Shown here in pieces: positions 56,971 through 64,000 of a DNA stretch of 64,000 nucleotides. Below the pieces are notes generated by a model, which had not been told where the DNA came from, did not search any database, and saw only the letters and a list, made by a program, of their open reading frames with translations. Position numbers and translations under genes: made by a program. The first letter of the stretch is position 1. Every line of letters begins with the position of its first letter. The stretch lies in assembly GCA_965204235.1 (NCBI GenBank), contig OZ241979.1:1116001-1180000 (forward strand). Direction: 5' to 3'. This stretch comes from JAJDTQ01 sp965204235 (GTDB taxonomy: Bacteria; Desulfobacterota; Binatia; UBA9968; JAJDTQ01).

Positions 56971-58146
56971 ATGTCGGGAACCCTCGAAGGCATAAGGGTC
57001 CTGGAGTTGGCCAGCTACGTCACCGGACCGTTCGCGTCCATGCTCCTGGCCGACCTCGGCGCCGAAGTCGTCAAGGTCGAGGAGCGGGAACGGGGCGACC
57101 CGTTCCGGGGCTGGGGCGAGCGGCTGTACTCGGCGACCTTTTGCAGCCTGAACCGGAACAAGAAGAGCGTCACGCTGGACATCCGCAGCAACGAGGGCCG
57201 GGACATCTGCCGCCGGCTGGCCGCGGAGGCCGACGTGCTGATCGAGAACCATCGGCCCGGGGTCATGGCCCGACGGGGACTGGGCTACGACGCCATCCGC
57301 CCGCTGAACCCCGGGATCATCTACTGCTCCATCTCCGGCTTCGGCCAGGAAGGCCCCTACCGCGACCGGCCCGGGTTCGACACCGTGGGCCAGGGCATGA
57401 GCGGCCTGCTGAGCCTGCTCACGGACCCCGACCAACCCAAGGGCATGGGCATCTCCCTGTCCGACCACCTCACCGGAGTCTATGCCTGCTACGGGGTGCT
57501 GGCCGCGCTGGTGAACCGGATGACGACCGGGGAAGGACAAGTCGTCGAGACCTCCCTGCTGCGCGCGTCGGTGTCGTTCACCGCGGAGAACTGCGCCCGT
57601 TACTTCGAGACCGGCGTGGTGCCCAGCCGGGCCGACCGCACCCGCACCGCCGGCGTCTTCGCGTTCGTCGATCGGGACGGCAAACCCTTCGTGGTCCACC
57701 TGTCCTCGCCCACCAAGTTCTGGCTCGGCCTGCTGGAAGTGGTGGAGCGGCCCCGGTGGGCGGAGGACCCCCGCTTCGCCGGCAAGAAGGAACGCACCGA
57801 CAACCATGACCTGCTAGAGCAGGAGCTCCAGGCCATCTTCGGACGCGACTCGCGCGACGTGTGGCTGCGCAAGCTGGAAGAGCACGACGTCCCCTCCACA
57901 CCCTTGAACAGCCTGGAGGACGTGTTCCACGACCCGCAGGTGCGGCAGTACGGCTTCCCCATCGAGGTGACGCACCCGAAGATGGGCAAGGTCAAGCTGG
58001 TGGGGAGCGGCGTCCACATGAGTCGAACTCCGCCGGAGACCCCCGCGCCGCCGCCCATGCTCGGCGAGGACACCGAGGAGGTCCTGGCGGCCCTGGGGTA
58101 CGGCGCGGAAGCCATCGCCGGGCTGCGCGCCCGGCAGGTGGTCTAG
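56971..58146 (+). CDS. Class III CoA-transferase (CaiB/BaiF family)
   Basis: 391 residues. N-terminal GIRVLELASYVTGPFASMLLADLGAEVVKVEE is the family signature, then NRNKKSVTLD, the CoA-loading Asp in PGFDTVGQGMSG near residue 137, and the C-terminal EDVFHDPQVRQYGF. It moves CoA between organic acids (for example succinyl-CoA or formyl-CoA donors). It lies 8 bp after the HyuB fusion gene and should be co-expressed with it. Donor and acceptor cannot be told from sequence. Confidence 0.88.
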   Translation: MSGTLEGIRVLELASYVTGPFASMLLADLGAEVVKVEERERGDPFRGWGERLYSATFCSLNRNKKSVTLDIRSNEGRDICRRLAAEADVLIENHRPGVMARRGLGYDAIRPLNPGIIYCSISGFGQEGPYRDRPGFDTVGQGMSGLLSLLTDPDQPKGMGISLSDHLTGVYACYGVLAALVNRMTTGEGQVVETSLLRASVSFTAENCARYFETGVVPSRADRTRTAGVFAFVDRDGKPFVVHLSSPTKFWLGLLEVVERPRWAEDPRFAGKKERTDNHDLLEQELQAIFGRDSRDVWLRKLEEHDVPSTPLNSLEDVFHDPQVRQYGFPIEVTHPKMGKVKLVGSGVHMSRTPPETPAPPPMLGEDTEEVLAALGYGAEAIAGLRARQVV

Positions 58147-58299
58147 GGGGCCGGTCCGGCGTTGCGGATTCGGCGTTGCCTATTGCCTCGCGAGTCTGAT
58201 AGGTAACCTGACGCAACGTCGGCATACCCGGCGCATCCTTCGACCGACGGGAGCCGCGGCGGACTCCGCCGGAGGAACGCCGGAACCGGACCCAAGAGG

Positions 58300-59679
58300 G
58301 TGGCAGGAATGATGTACTACTTCAAAACCCCTTGCTTTCTCATGGCGCTATCGCTGTCCCTGGCCTCATGCGGCTCGGTCGAAGAAAACGGGAAACCGGC
58401 CGGCGACAGGGACCAGGCCGCAGCGGACAACGCCAGCCTCAAGCTGGAGCTCCGGCAACGGGACCAGGAGGTGACCGCCCTCCGGGCAAAGGTCGATGGG
58501 CTGGTCAACGAACTGGCCCGGTCCGAAGGGACGCTCGAACGAAGGGAGCAGGAGCTCGCGGACGCCCGGCGGCAGGTCCGCGGTCTCACCGCGTCACTGG
58601 CCCGGGTCAGACGGCAACTGGACGACACGGTTCGCGAAGGACGCGAGCAGGTAGATCGGCGCCAGAGAAGTCTGGCCGCCCTGACCGCGGAAAGGGACCG
58701 CACGCTCGAAACCGTGGACGAGCTCACCGCGGAGCTCGCTCGAAGGAACGCCCGCATACGGGACATGGACGACAGGGCCCGGGAACTCACCGGAGTCAGG
58801 GACTCCCTGTTGCAACGGAATGCCGTCCTGACCGCTGCCAAGGAGGAACTCGACGAGGACCTCGCCGCGCTCGCGCGCACGCGGGATGAATTGAACGCGC
58901 AGGTGGAAGACCTCTCCGCTCGGGTGGCCGGGCAGGAGCGGGCCATCGGGCGGATGAACACCGAGACCCACCGGTTGCACGCGGCCCGGGAGTCCCTGGA
59001 GGCCGAGGTCGCGGCCCGGAAGACCTCGCAGTCAGGGTTGCAACGGCAACTGGCGGAAGTGACCGCCTCCCTGGAACGGACCCGGACCGAAAAGGAAGAA
59101 CTCACGGCCCGGGTGGCCGAACAGGAGCGGGCCATCGGGCGGATGAACACCGAGACCGACAGGTTGAGCGCGGCCCGGGAATCCCTGGAAGCCGAGGTCG
59201 CGGCCCGGAAGACCTCGCGGTCAGGGTTGCAACGGCAACTGGCGGAGGTGACCGCCTCCCTGGAACGGACCCGGACCGAAAAGGACCAGGCCGTGGCCGA
59301 CCTGGCCGCCGGGGAACGGGAAGCCGACCGGAAACTCGCAGCCCTCACCTCCAGCCGGCAAGACCTCGCCGCACAGTTGACCGAGTTGCAGACGCGCCAC
59401 GACGAATCCGTCGCAAGCCTCCAACAGCAACTGGCGCAGACCGCGGAATCGCTGGGGAAGGTCGAGACGGAGAAGGAGCGGAAGGAACAGGCCCTGGCCG
59501 GCCTGGGGGACGACAACCGGCAACTCACGCGGCGGGTGGAAGCGCTGGCGGCCGAACGCGACGACCTGAACGAGAAGGTCGAAGGAAAGCTGGTGCTGGA
59601 GCCCTACTGGCAGTGGATCTTCGGCGCGGTGGTGGGTCTCGGAGCCCTCGGTTGGGGCTACGCAAGGTTCTGGGTGTAA
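58300..59679 (+). CDS. Coiled-coil lipoprotein with a C-terminal membrane helix
   Basis: 459 residues of unknown function. The N-terminus is a signal peptide ending in a lipobox (LSLASCGS, Cys near residue 24). Residues ~45-425 are almost continuous heptad coiled coil rich in E, R, L and A. The C-terminus has one hydrophobic helix (WIFGAVVGLGALGWGYARFW) and ends there. Lipidation at one end and a transmembrane helix at the other is unusual and could bridge outer and inner membranes if the lipid is sorted outward. A 63-residue tandem repeat lies in the coil. It overlaps the convergent racemase-like gene by 22 bp. Confidence 0.75.
   Translation: MAGMMYYFKTPCFLMALSLSLASCGSVEENGKPAGDRDQAAADNASLKLELRQRDQEVTALRAKVDGLVNELARSEGTLERREQELADARRQVRGLTASLARVRRQLDDTVREGREQVDRRQRSLAALTAERDRTLETVDELTAELARRNARIRDMDDRARELTGVRDSLLQRNAVLTAAKEELDEDLAALARTRDELNAQVEDLSARVAGQERAIGRMNTETHRLHAARESLEAEVAARKTSQSGLQRQLAEVTASLERTRTEKEELTARVAEQERAIGRMNTETDRLSAARESLEAEVAARKTSRSGLQRQLAEVTASLERTRTEKDQAVADLAAGEREADRKLAALTSSRQDLAAQLTELQTRHDESVASLQQQLAQTAESLGKVETEKERKEQALAGLGDDNRQLTRRVEALAAERDDLNEKVEGKLVLEPYWQWIFGAVVGLGALGWGYARFWV
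58921..59298 (+). repeat. 189-bp tandem duplication in the coiled-coil gene
   Basis: Two adjacent 189 bp units (58921-59109 and 59110-59298), each encoding RVA(G/E)QERAIGRMNTET...EVAARKTS(Q/R)SGLQRQL...RTRTEK. They are nearly identical in DNA, in frame and a whole number of heptads (63 = 9 x 7), so the duplication lengthens the coil without breaking register. Confidence 0.85.
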
Positions 59680-60398
59680 GCGGCCGCGGGCCAATCCCGC
59701 AGCAGCCTTCCGTAACCGGGGATACTGCACGGAAAGCCCACTTTCGAAAGCATGAACCAGAGCATCGCCGGGTTGCTGGCCACCACCGGCCTCGCCAGGT
59801 CGCGTTCGATGCGGTCCAGCACCGCCAGGGGATCCAGCACCGCCCCCTGGAAGTAGATGGCATCCACCTCCGGGTTCGCCTCGAACGCCTTTGCCGTCAG
59901 CGCGCGGACTTCCTCGGGCCGGACCTTCACGGCGTCACGGTAGTCGTCGAACGTGTCCGCGGGCGAGACCGCGTGGACGCCGCGGGCGGCGAGATAATCG
60001 CGGATCAGCTCGTTCAGGGACTCGACGAACGGGGTCAGCAGCAGCACCCGGGCGGCGGAGAGGGCCTTGATGGCCTCGACGCAGGATTCCAGGGCGGTGG
60101 TCACGGGAATGTCCACCTCCTCCTTCAGCCGCGTCAGCAATCCCGGGTTGAACACCTCCACCGGAGCGCCGCTCACGATGACGCCCTGCCACGCCCGCTC
60201 CCGGGCGAGCCGGGCCGACGTCTCCACCACCTTGTCGCCGACCCCCCGGAGGCTCTCCAGCGAACCCCGGACGATCCCCAACCCGTCGAACTCCATCTCC
60301 ACTTCCGCGGGAAGGAGGGCCCGGAACGGCTCGAAGTGGGGGCTCGCACTCGATATGGGAGTGACGAAGCCGATCTTGACGCGGGCCGGACCTGTCAT
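59658..60398 (-). CDS. Asp/Glu racemase-fold (maleate isomerase/AMDase-like) protein lacking both catalytic cysteines
   Basis: 246 residues. The two-domain racemase fold is indicated by IGFVTPISSASPHFEPFRALLP, PVTTALESCVEAIKALSAARVLLLTPF and PVVASNPAMLWFMLSKVG, which match the maleate cis-trans isomerase and arylmalonate decarboxylase group. The two catalytic cysteine sites are changed: the N-half site reads GVIVSGAPVEVFNPG and the C-half site reads AIYFQGAVLDPL. So it is unlikely to racemise by the two-Cys mechanism. ATG at 60398. It is an isolated gene, convergent with the coiled-coil lipoprotein and followed upstream by repeats and an IS. Confidence 0.75.
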   Translation of the reverse strand: MTGPARVKIGFVTPISSASPHFEPFRALLPAEVEMEFDGLGIVRGSLESLRGVGDKVVETSARLARERAWQGVIVSGAPVEVFNPGLLTRLKEEVDIPVTTALESCVEAIKALSAARVLLLTPFVESLNELIRDYLAARGVHAVSPADTFDDYRDAVKVRPEEVRALTAKAFEANPEVDAIYFQGAVLDPLAVLDRIERDLARPVVASNPAMLWFMLSKVGFPCSIPGYGRLLRDWPAAAYTQNLA

Positions 60399-60474
60399 GG
60401 TCTCCTCCTGTTGCGAAAGCGGCGACCGAACATGCCGCTGCTCGAACCGGCGTCACGGGAACCGCTGGCCGGTT

Positions 60475-60582
60475 CCGGCTCGAGGCGCCTCTCCCCATGG
60501 GAAAGCGCGTCCTTCGACTTCGCTTCGCTACGCTCAGGACGAACGGGGGCAATTGTTCAGGGGTTCCTGTTCAGGGGTTCCT
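60475..60582 (+). repeat. Dispersed intergenic repeat, copy C, with a short tandem repeat
   Basis: TTCCGGCTCGAGGCGCCTCT, CCCCATGGGAAAGCGCGTCC, then the core shared with copies A and B to CAATTGTTC at ~60559. GTTCAGGGGTTCCT then occurs twice in tandem (to ~60582). It sits in the 290 bp between the racemase-like gene and the IS element. Confidence 0.75.
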
Positions 60583-60690
60583 CAAAAGGGCGCTTCAGGA
60601 TTTCGTGTGGGTTGTGACACTCCCCTCCCATGCGATGAGGTCCGATTCCCACCCTGCTGTCCTGGGTTCGGCATAGCGGAGAACTCCGAT

Positions 60691-61999
60691 TGTACAAGCC
60701 GGACATGGTTTACAAAACAAACCGGGAACATGGTTTACACGTGATCACCCCCGTTGATGCCAATGAGGGGCGGGGGAGATGGACAAGGTGCGTTCGTCGA
60801 GGATACCGAGGAGATGAAAGCGGAAGCGAATCTCCCAGCAGTCGTTGTCACAGGGGATGAGGCCAATGGGTTCCTGGGCGAGGACTTCGGAGAGGTAGAG
60901 GAGTTGTCCGCGCCATTTGAACTGGCCGTTGTGTCGCACCCGTCGCACCGTCACCCCCGCAGGGTATTCCACCTCCGGCAGCCTGTCAGGATAGGGTCGG
61001 GTGGAGGGGCAGTGGACTTGTCCGGGAGTGAGACGCTTCAGGGCTTCGTGCGAGCGCTCCCAGTTGAACTCCTGGACAAAGGCATCGAAACGCCGCTGCT
61101 GCTCCGCAAGAGTGTGCGCCGGCGGCTGGATGGCCGCCGCCTTCAGCGATCGGTGCATGCGCTCATGCCGCCCATTCTCGCTCGGCTTGGCCGGTCGAAT
61201 CCGCTCCGGTCGAATCCCCAACCGCACCCACCACTTGGACAAATGGCTCAGACCACCCACTGCCAGAGAAGCAAACGGCGCCCCGTTGTCCGTGCGCAAG
61301 CTCTCGGGCAGCCCCTGTTCCCGAAACACCCGCTCCAACCACGGCCTCACCGCAGCCGTATGGGTGCTGCTCAACCCCCGACACTGCAACACGTAGCGAC
61401 TGTAGTTGTCCGTCAACGTCAGCGGATAACACCGACCCCCATTGCCCAATCGAAAGTCCCCCTTGAAGTCCGCACTCCAACTCTGTCCCGGCCCCGTACC
61501 CTCCACCAATGCCTGCGGATGCGGCGCTACCCGACGACGCATCCGACGAGACCGCACCAAACCCTTCCGCCTCAGTATCTCCCCCGCCGTACTGTCCGCA
61601 GGCCACCGCCCCTGTGGCTCCGTCGCCCGCAGCCGATCCATCACCTTCTTCGGCCCAAAACTCGGATGCCGCAACTTCATCGCCACGATCCGCTCCACCA
61701 CCTCATCCCCCGTCCTGTTCGGATGCCCGTGCGGGCGCCGCGACCGCTCCCCAAGACCCTCCACCCCGTACCGCTGATACCGCTCGATCCACTTGTCTCC
61801 CGTCGGACGACTCACCCCGTACTCCCGACACAACTCCCCCTTGCTGTATCCCCCTGTCAACCACTCCCCTATGAACCTGACCCGCTGATCCATGGCACAC
61901 AGCTCCTTCCAAGGCATCGGCTCTCCCTCCTTGCCGATACCCCTTACCGTGTAAACCATGTCCCCGGTCTATTCTGTAAACCATGTTACCGGTCTGTAC
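60691..61999 (-). mobile_element. IS481-family insertion sequence, complete
   Basis: About 1.31 kb bounded by imperfect inverted repeats of ~50 bp (60691-60741 and 61948-61999). Each end contains two copies of ACATGGTTTACA 25 bp apart (60703-60714 and 60728-60739 left; 61950-61961 and 61975-61986 right, inverted), likely transposase sites. Flanking CGAT at 60687-60690 and 62000-62003 may be a 4 bp target duplication. The transposase is intact. Confidence 0.8.
60745..61917 (-). CDS. IS481-type DDE transposase
   Basis: About 390 residues from MPWKELCAMD, a start typical for the family (an in-frame ATG at 61959 lies within the terminal repeat). N-terminal helix-turn-helix: GELCREYGVSRPTGDKWIERYQRYG. 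The rve integrase domain has D in WSADFKGDFRLG, D in RTDNGAPFASL and E in SENGRHERMHRSLK. HPSFGPKKVMDRL is a family block. There is no frameshift or stop, so it is probably active. Downstream the gene runs to the left inverted repeat. Confidence 0.92.
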   Translation of the reverse strand: MPWKELCAMDQRVRFIGEWLTGGYSKGELCREYGVSRPTGDKWIERYQRYGVEGLGERSRRPHGHPNRTGDEVVERIVAMKLRHPSFGPKKVMDRLRATEPQGRWPADSTAGEILRRKGLVRSRRMRRRVAPHPQALVEGTGPGQSWSADFKGDFRLGNGGRCYPLTLTDNYSRYVLQCRGLSSTHTAAVRPWLERVFREQGLPESLRTDNGAPFASLAVGGLSHLSKWWVRLGIRPERIRPAKPSENGRHERMHRSLKAAAIQPPAHTLAEQQRRFDAFVQEFNWERSHEALKRLTPGQVHCPSTRPYPDRLPEVEYPAGVTVRRVRHNGQFKWRGQLLYLSEVLAQEPIGLIPCDNDCWEIRFRFHLLGILDERTLSISPAPHWHQRG

Positions 62000-62008
62000 C
62001 GATCCGAT

Positions 62009-62270
62009 CCCCTCCCCCCTTGAGGGGGAGGGTTAGGGAGGGGGGCCTCCGTGCCACCGGACCCATCGGCGCCGGTGCCAACGGACAGATGGCTGAAACG
62101 GGTTGGGCCGGTTCGTGTAGAGGACTCCTCCCCTCAACCCCGCCGTACCCCCCTCCCTGTCCCTCCCCCTCAAGGGGGGAGGGTACGCTCACCCGTGACA
62201 CCCTGCTTGCAGGGGGGAGGGGACGCTACGCCGTGACACCCTGCTTGCAAGTACACCCGTGACACCCTGC
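62009..62270. repeat. G/C-homopolymer inverted repeats with short direct repeats
   Basis: Arms CCTCCCCCCTTGAGGGGGAG (62011-62045, extended by GGTTAGGGAGGGGG) and its inverted, slightly diverged copy at 62148-62182 enclose about 100 bp. Each arm is itself a palindrome around TTGAG/CTCAA. Beyond it CGTGACACCCTGCTTGCA occurs at 62194-62211 and 62232-62249, with a partial third copy at 62258-62270. No ORF is supported in 62000-62293. Confidence 0.7.
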
Positions 62271-62293
62271 CCACACGAAAGCCGGAAGAGCCC

Positions 62294-63493
62294 TCAAAAG
62301 GAGCGCGCCGCGATCCAACCGCCGCCGACGAAAGTCCCCAGGGTGCTTCCCAGGTTCGAGAACACCACCACCAGCAGGATGCGCGAGACCGGGTTGCGCC
62401 ACAGTCCGCCGGGGAAGCAGGTCACCACCTCGGACATGGACTCCAGGTCCGCCACCGTGGGCTTCTTGACCCACGCCTGGACCAGCCCCGAAACCCATCC
62501 CGCGGCGATGGTGGGGTTGAGGCTGGTGACGGGCGCGGCCACGAAAGCCGCGAGGACCGTGACCGGATGACCCAGGGCCAGGGCCGCCCCCGCGGCCGCG
62601 AGCAAGCCGTTGACCAGCACCCAGATGGAGAGGGACTCCAGGGAGTGGACGGCGCCGGAACGGTAGAAGCCGTACGCGATGATCGCCAGGACGATGGCGG
62701 GCGCCAGCCACTTGATGCTCCTGGACCAGGACGAGCGCTCGGGAACCTCCTCCAGCGGTCCCAGCACGTGATCCCGGTGGATCTCGCGCGCGATTCCCGG
62801 CACGTGCCCCGCCCCCACCACCGCCACGACCTTCGCTCCCTCCGCCTCCCGGATCTTCTGCGCCAAGTACACGTCCCGCTCGTCGATGACGCTCTGCTTC
62901 ACGGCCGGGAATGCGTGGGAGAAGGCCGTCAGGACGCTTTCCAACTGGTCCTGCCGCTTGAGGTCGTCCACCGCCTCCTTGTCGATCTCCGGCTCCAACA
63001 GCACGCTGGAGAGGAGCAGCCAGAGCATCTTGAGCCGGCTCCGGAAGCCGAGCCGCATCCAGGTCCGCTTGAGAGTCACCTGCACGTCGCGGTCCGCCAG
63101 CACCAGCGCCGCGTCCCGCTCCCGGGCGAGGCGGACGGCCTCCAGCATCTCGGCCCCGGGCCGGACGCCGAGCTGGTCGCCCATGCGCTTGTAGAACGAC
63201 GACAGGATCAACTGGCTCAACAGGAAGACCGCCTTGCCCTCCCTGACGACCCTGAAGACGTTCATCCTCCGCCAGGCGTCGGGGCGGGTGAACGCCTGGT
63301 GCCGGGCGTGGCAAAGCTCGACGCACACGGTGTCCGGCTCCACCATCTCGATGGTCCGGCGCACGTCCTCGACGCTCTCCGGGGAGACGTGCGCGGTCCC
63401 GACCAGGTAGATGTCCCGGCCCTGGGCGCGTATGCGGCGCGCCTGCTCCGGCAGCGCCGCCGCGTCCGGTCCCCGTTCGACGTCCATGTCCAC
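62294..63493 (-). CDS. TraB/PrgY-family membrane protein
   Basis: 399 residues. The soluble N-terminal TraB/GumN-like domain has LVGTAHVSPESVEDVRR (GxxH), VCVELCHARHQAF (ExxR-type region) and AVVGAGHVPGIAREI (GxGH), the conserved Glu/His residues of this putative metalloprotease-like fold. It is followed by about four membrane helices (IKWLAPAIVLAIIAYGFY, WVLVNGLLAAAGAALALGHP, VTVLAAFVAAPVTSLNPTIAAG, ILLVVVFSNLGSTLGTFVG). In enterococci PrgY blocks a peptide pheromone; chromosomal homologues have unknown roles. It ends the run started by the creatininase-like gene, 6 bp apart. Confidence 0.85.
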   Translation of the reverse strand: MDMDVERGPDAAALPEQARRIRAQGRDIYLVGTAHVSPESVEDVRRTIEMVEPDTVCVELCHARHQAFTRPDAWRRMNVFRVVREGKAVFLLSQLILSSFYKRMGDQLGVRPGAEMLEAVRLARERDAALVLADRDVQVTLKRTWMRLGFRSRLKMLWLLLSSVLLEPEIDKEAVDDLKRQDQLESVLTAFSHAFPAVKQSVIDERDVYLAQKIREAEGAKVVAVVGAGHVPGIAREIHRDHVLGPLEEVPERSSWSRSIKWLAPAIVLAIIAYGFYRSGAVHSLESLSIWVLVNGLLAAAGAALALGHPVTVLAAFVAAPVTSLNPTIAAGWVSGLVQAWVKKPTVADLESMSEVVTCFPGGLWRNPVSRILLVVVFSNLGSTLGTFVGGGWIAARSF

Positions 63494-63499
63494 CGGTCC

Positions 63500-64000
63500 T
63501 CAGACCCGGGCCACGGGACCCTTGTATTCCCGCAGCCAGCCGATGAACTGCACGATCTGATCGACCATGTAGTCGTGGTAGGCCTTGCCCTTTTCGGGCG
63601 ACGCCTTGATGGAGGGACTGAAGGATCCCGTGGGCGCGATCCGGCGTTGTTCCGCGCTGGTCCAGGGAATGTCGATGACCTCGTGCGGCGCCGAGAAGAG
63701 GTCGCCGTGGGACCACGGGGAGAGGTTCTCCTCGAAGTCCACCTGCGACGTGGTGAGCTTCTCCTGCTTCACCAGGCCGGGGTACTTGTACCAGCATTCC
63801 GAGATCTCCAGCTCGCCGCTGTGGTGCTCTTTCGATTCCTTGATCTCGTTGGCGATCTTCTTGGCGATCTTCACCGGGTCGATGACCGCAAAGAAGACCT
63901 CCGGCATCTCGAACTCGCGCAGGTTCTTGGTGGCCGCCAGCAGGCCGGGCAGGTTCGCGCCCTTGTGTCCGTTGATGATGAGGATCTTCCGGAACCCGTG
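63500..64000 (-). CDS. Creatininase-family amidohydrolase, 5' part outside window
   Basis: The frame is open to the last base, so the N-terminus is missing; 166 residues are visible. The segment HGFRKILIINGHKGANLPGLL matches the creatininase motif NGHGGN (here NGHKGAN). Downstream HHSGELEISECWYKYPGLV aligns with the HAGxxETS metal-ligand region (here HSGELEIS). HGDLFSAPHEVIDIPWT and the TGSFSPSIKASPEKGKAY end block follow. The family contains creatinine amidohydrolase and related zinc hydrolases and peptidases, including MftE. Substrate not assignable. It is probably co-transcribed with the TraB-family gene. Confidence 0.82.
   Translation of the reverse strand, partial: HGFRKILIINGHKGANLPGLLAATKNLREFEMPEVFFAVIDPVKIAKKIANEIKESKEHHSGELEISECWYKYPGLVKQEKLTTSQVDFEENLSPWSHGDLFSAPHEVIDIPWTSAEQRRIAPTGSFSPSIKASPEKGKAYHDYMVDQIVQFIGWLREYKGPVARV

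Overview
This 64 kb window is GC-rich and gene-dense, and comes from a Gram-negative-type bacterium. It carries one complete rRNA operon, a lipobox lipoprotein, an IspF (non-mevalonate) isoprenoid step and the ZapA/FtsY/SMC cell-cycle genes. HemQ (coproheme decarboxylase) together with RNase Y, RNase G, a HLGH/KMSKS TyrRS and many CoA-transferase, amidohydrolase and MFS genes suggests a deep delta-proteobacterial-grade lineage (Desulfobacterota, Tectomicrobia or Binatota-like). This is inference from gene content; the 16S at 19686-21243 would settle it.

Region 1 (1-11.1 kb) is an envelope-glycan neighbourhood. It has three paralogous GT-C-like multi-pass membrane proteins (one cut by the window edge, two in tandem), a GT39-like glycosyltransferase, a polysaccharide deacetylase, a DCC-family thiol protein and, between them, acetyl-CoA synthetase. 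A rifampin-phosphotransferase-like PEP-synthase relative follows (11.4-14 kb).

Region 2 (14.1-31 kb) is a long co-directional minus-strand housekeeping block. In transcription order it reads HNH protein, smc, ftsY, zapB-like, zapA, fau, rny, tyrS, rrn (16S-tRNAIle-tRNAAla-23S-5S), moeA, ispF. The predicted rrn promoter lies in the 3' end of tyrS, and the leader and spacer carry boxA-like antitermination signals and long RNase III-type processing stems.

Region 3 (31.3-46 kb, mostly plus) holds rng-phoU-phoB-phoR (RNA turnover and phosphate response), a stand-alone carboxyltransferase subunit, an MFS carrier, an ornithine-cyclodeaminase-like enzyme, convergent hemQ, a sigma-54 activator behind its own predicted sigma-54 promoter, a catalytic/non-catalytic M16 peptidase pair and a CCA-adding enzyme.

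Region 4 (46-58 kb) is catabolic/accessory: an orphan molybdenum-hydroxylase large subunit, a Cys-less amidinotransferase-fold protein coupled to an amidohydrolase and an MFS transporter, HtpX, a compact restriction-modification-like module (D12 methyltransferase / XRE controller / unrecognised putative nuclease), and a hydantoinase-B/acetone-carboxylase-gamma fusion coupled to a class III CoA-transferase.

Region 5 (58.3-64 kb) has a coiled-coil lipoprotein with a C-terminal membrane helix, a Cys-less Asp/Glu-racemase-fold protein, an intact IS481-type element flanked by repeats, a TraB/PrgY-family membrane protein and a partial creatininase-family gene.

Best candidates for something new are the methyltransferase/controller/unknown module with face-to-face predicted leaderless promoters, the lipoprotein-coil-TM protein, and the two enzyme-fold proteins that have lost their catalytic cysteines. 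I saw no CRISPR array and no prophage.
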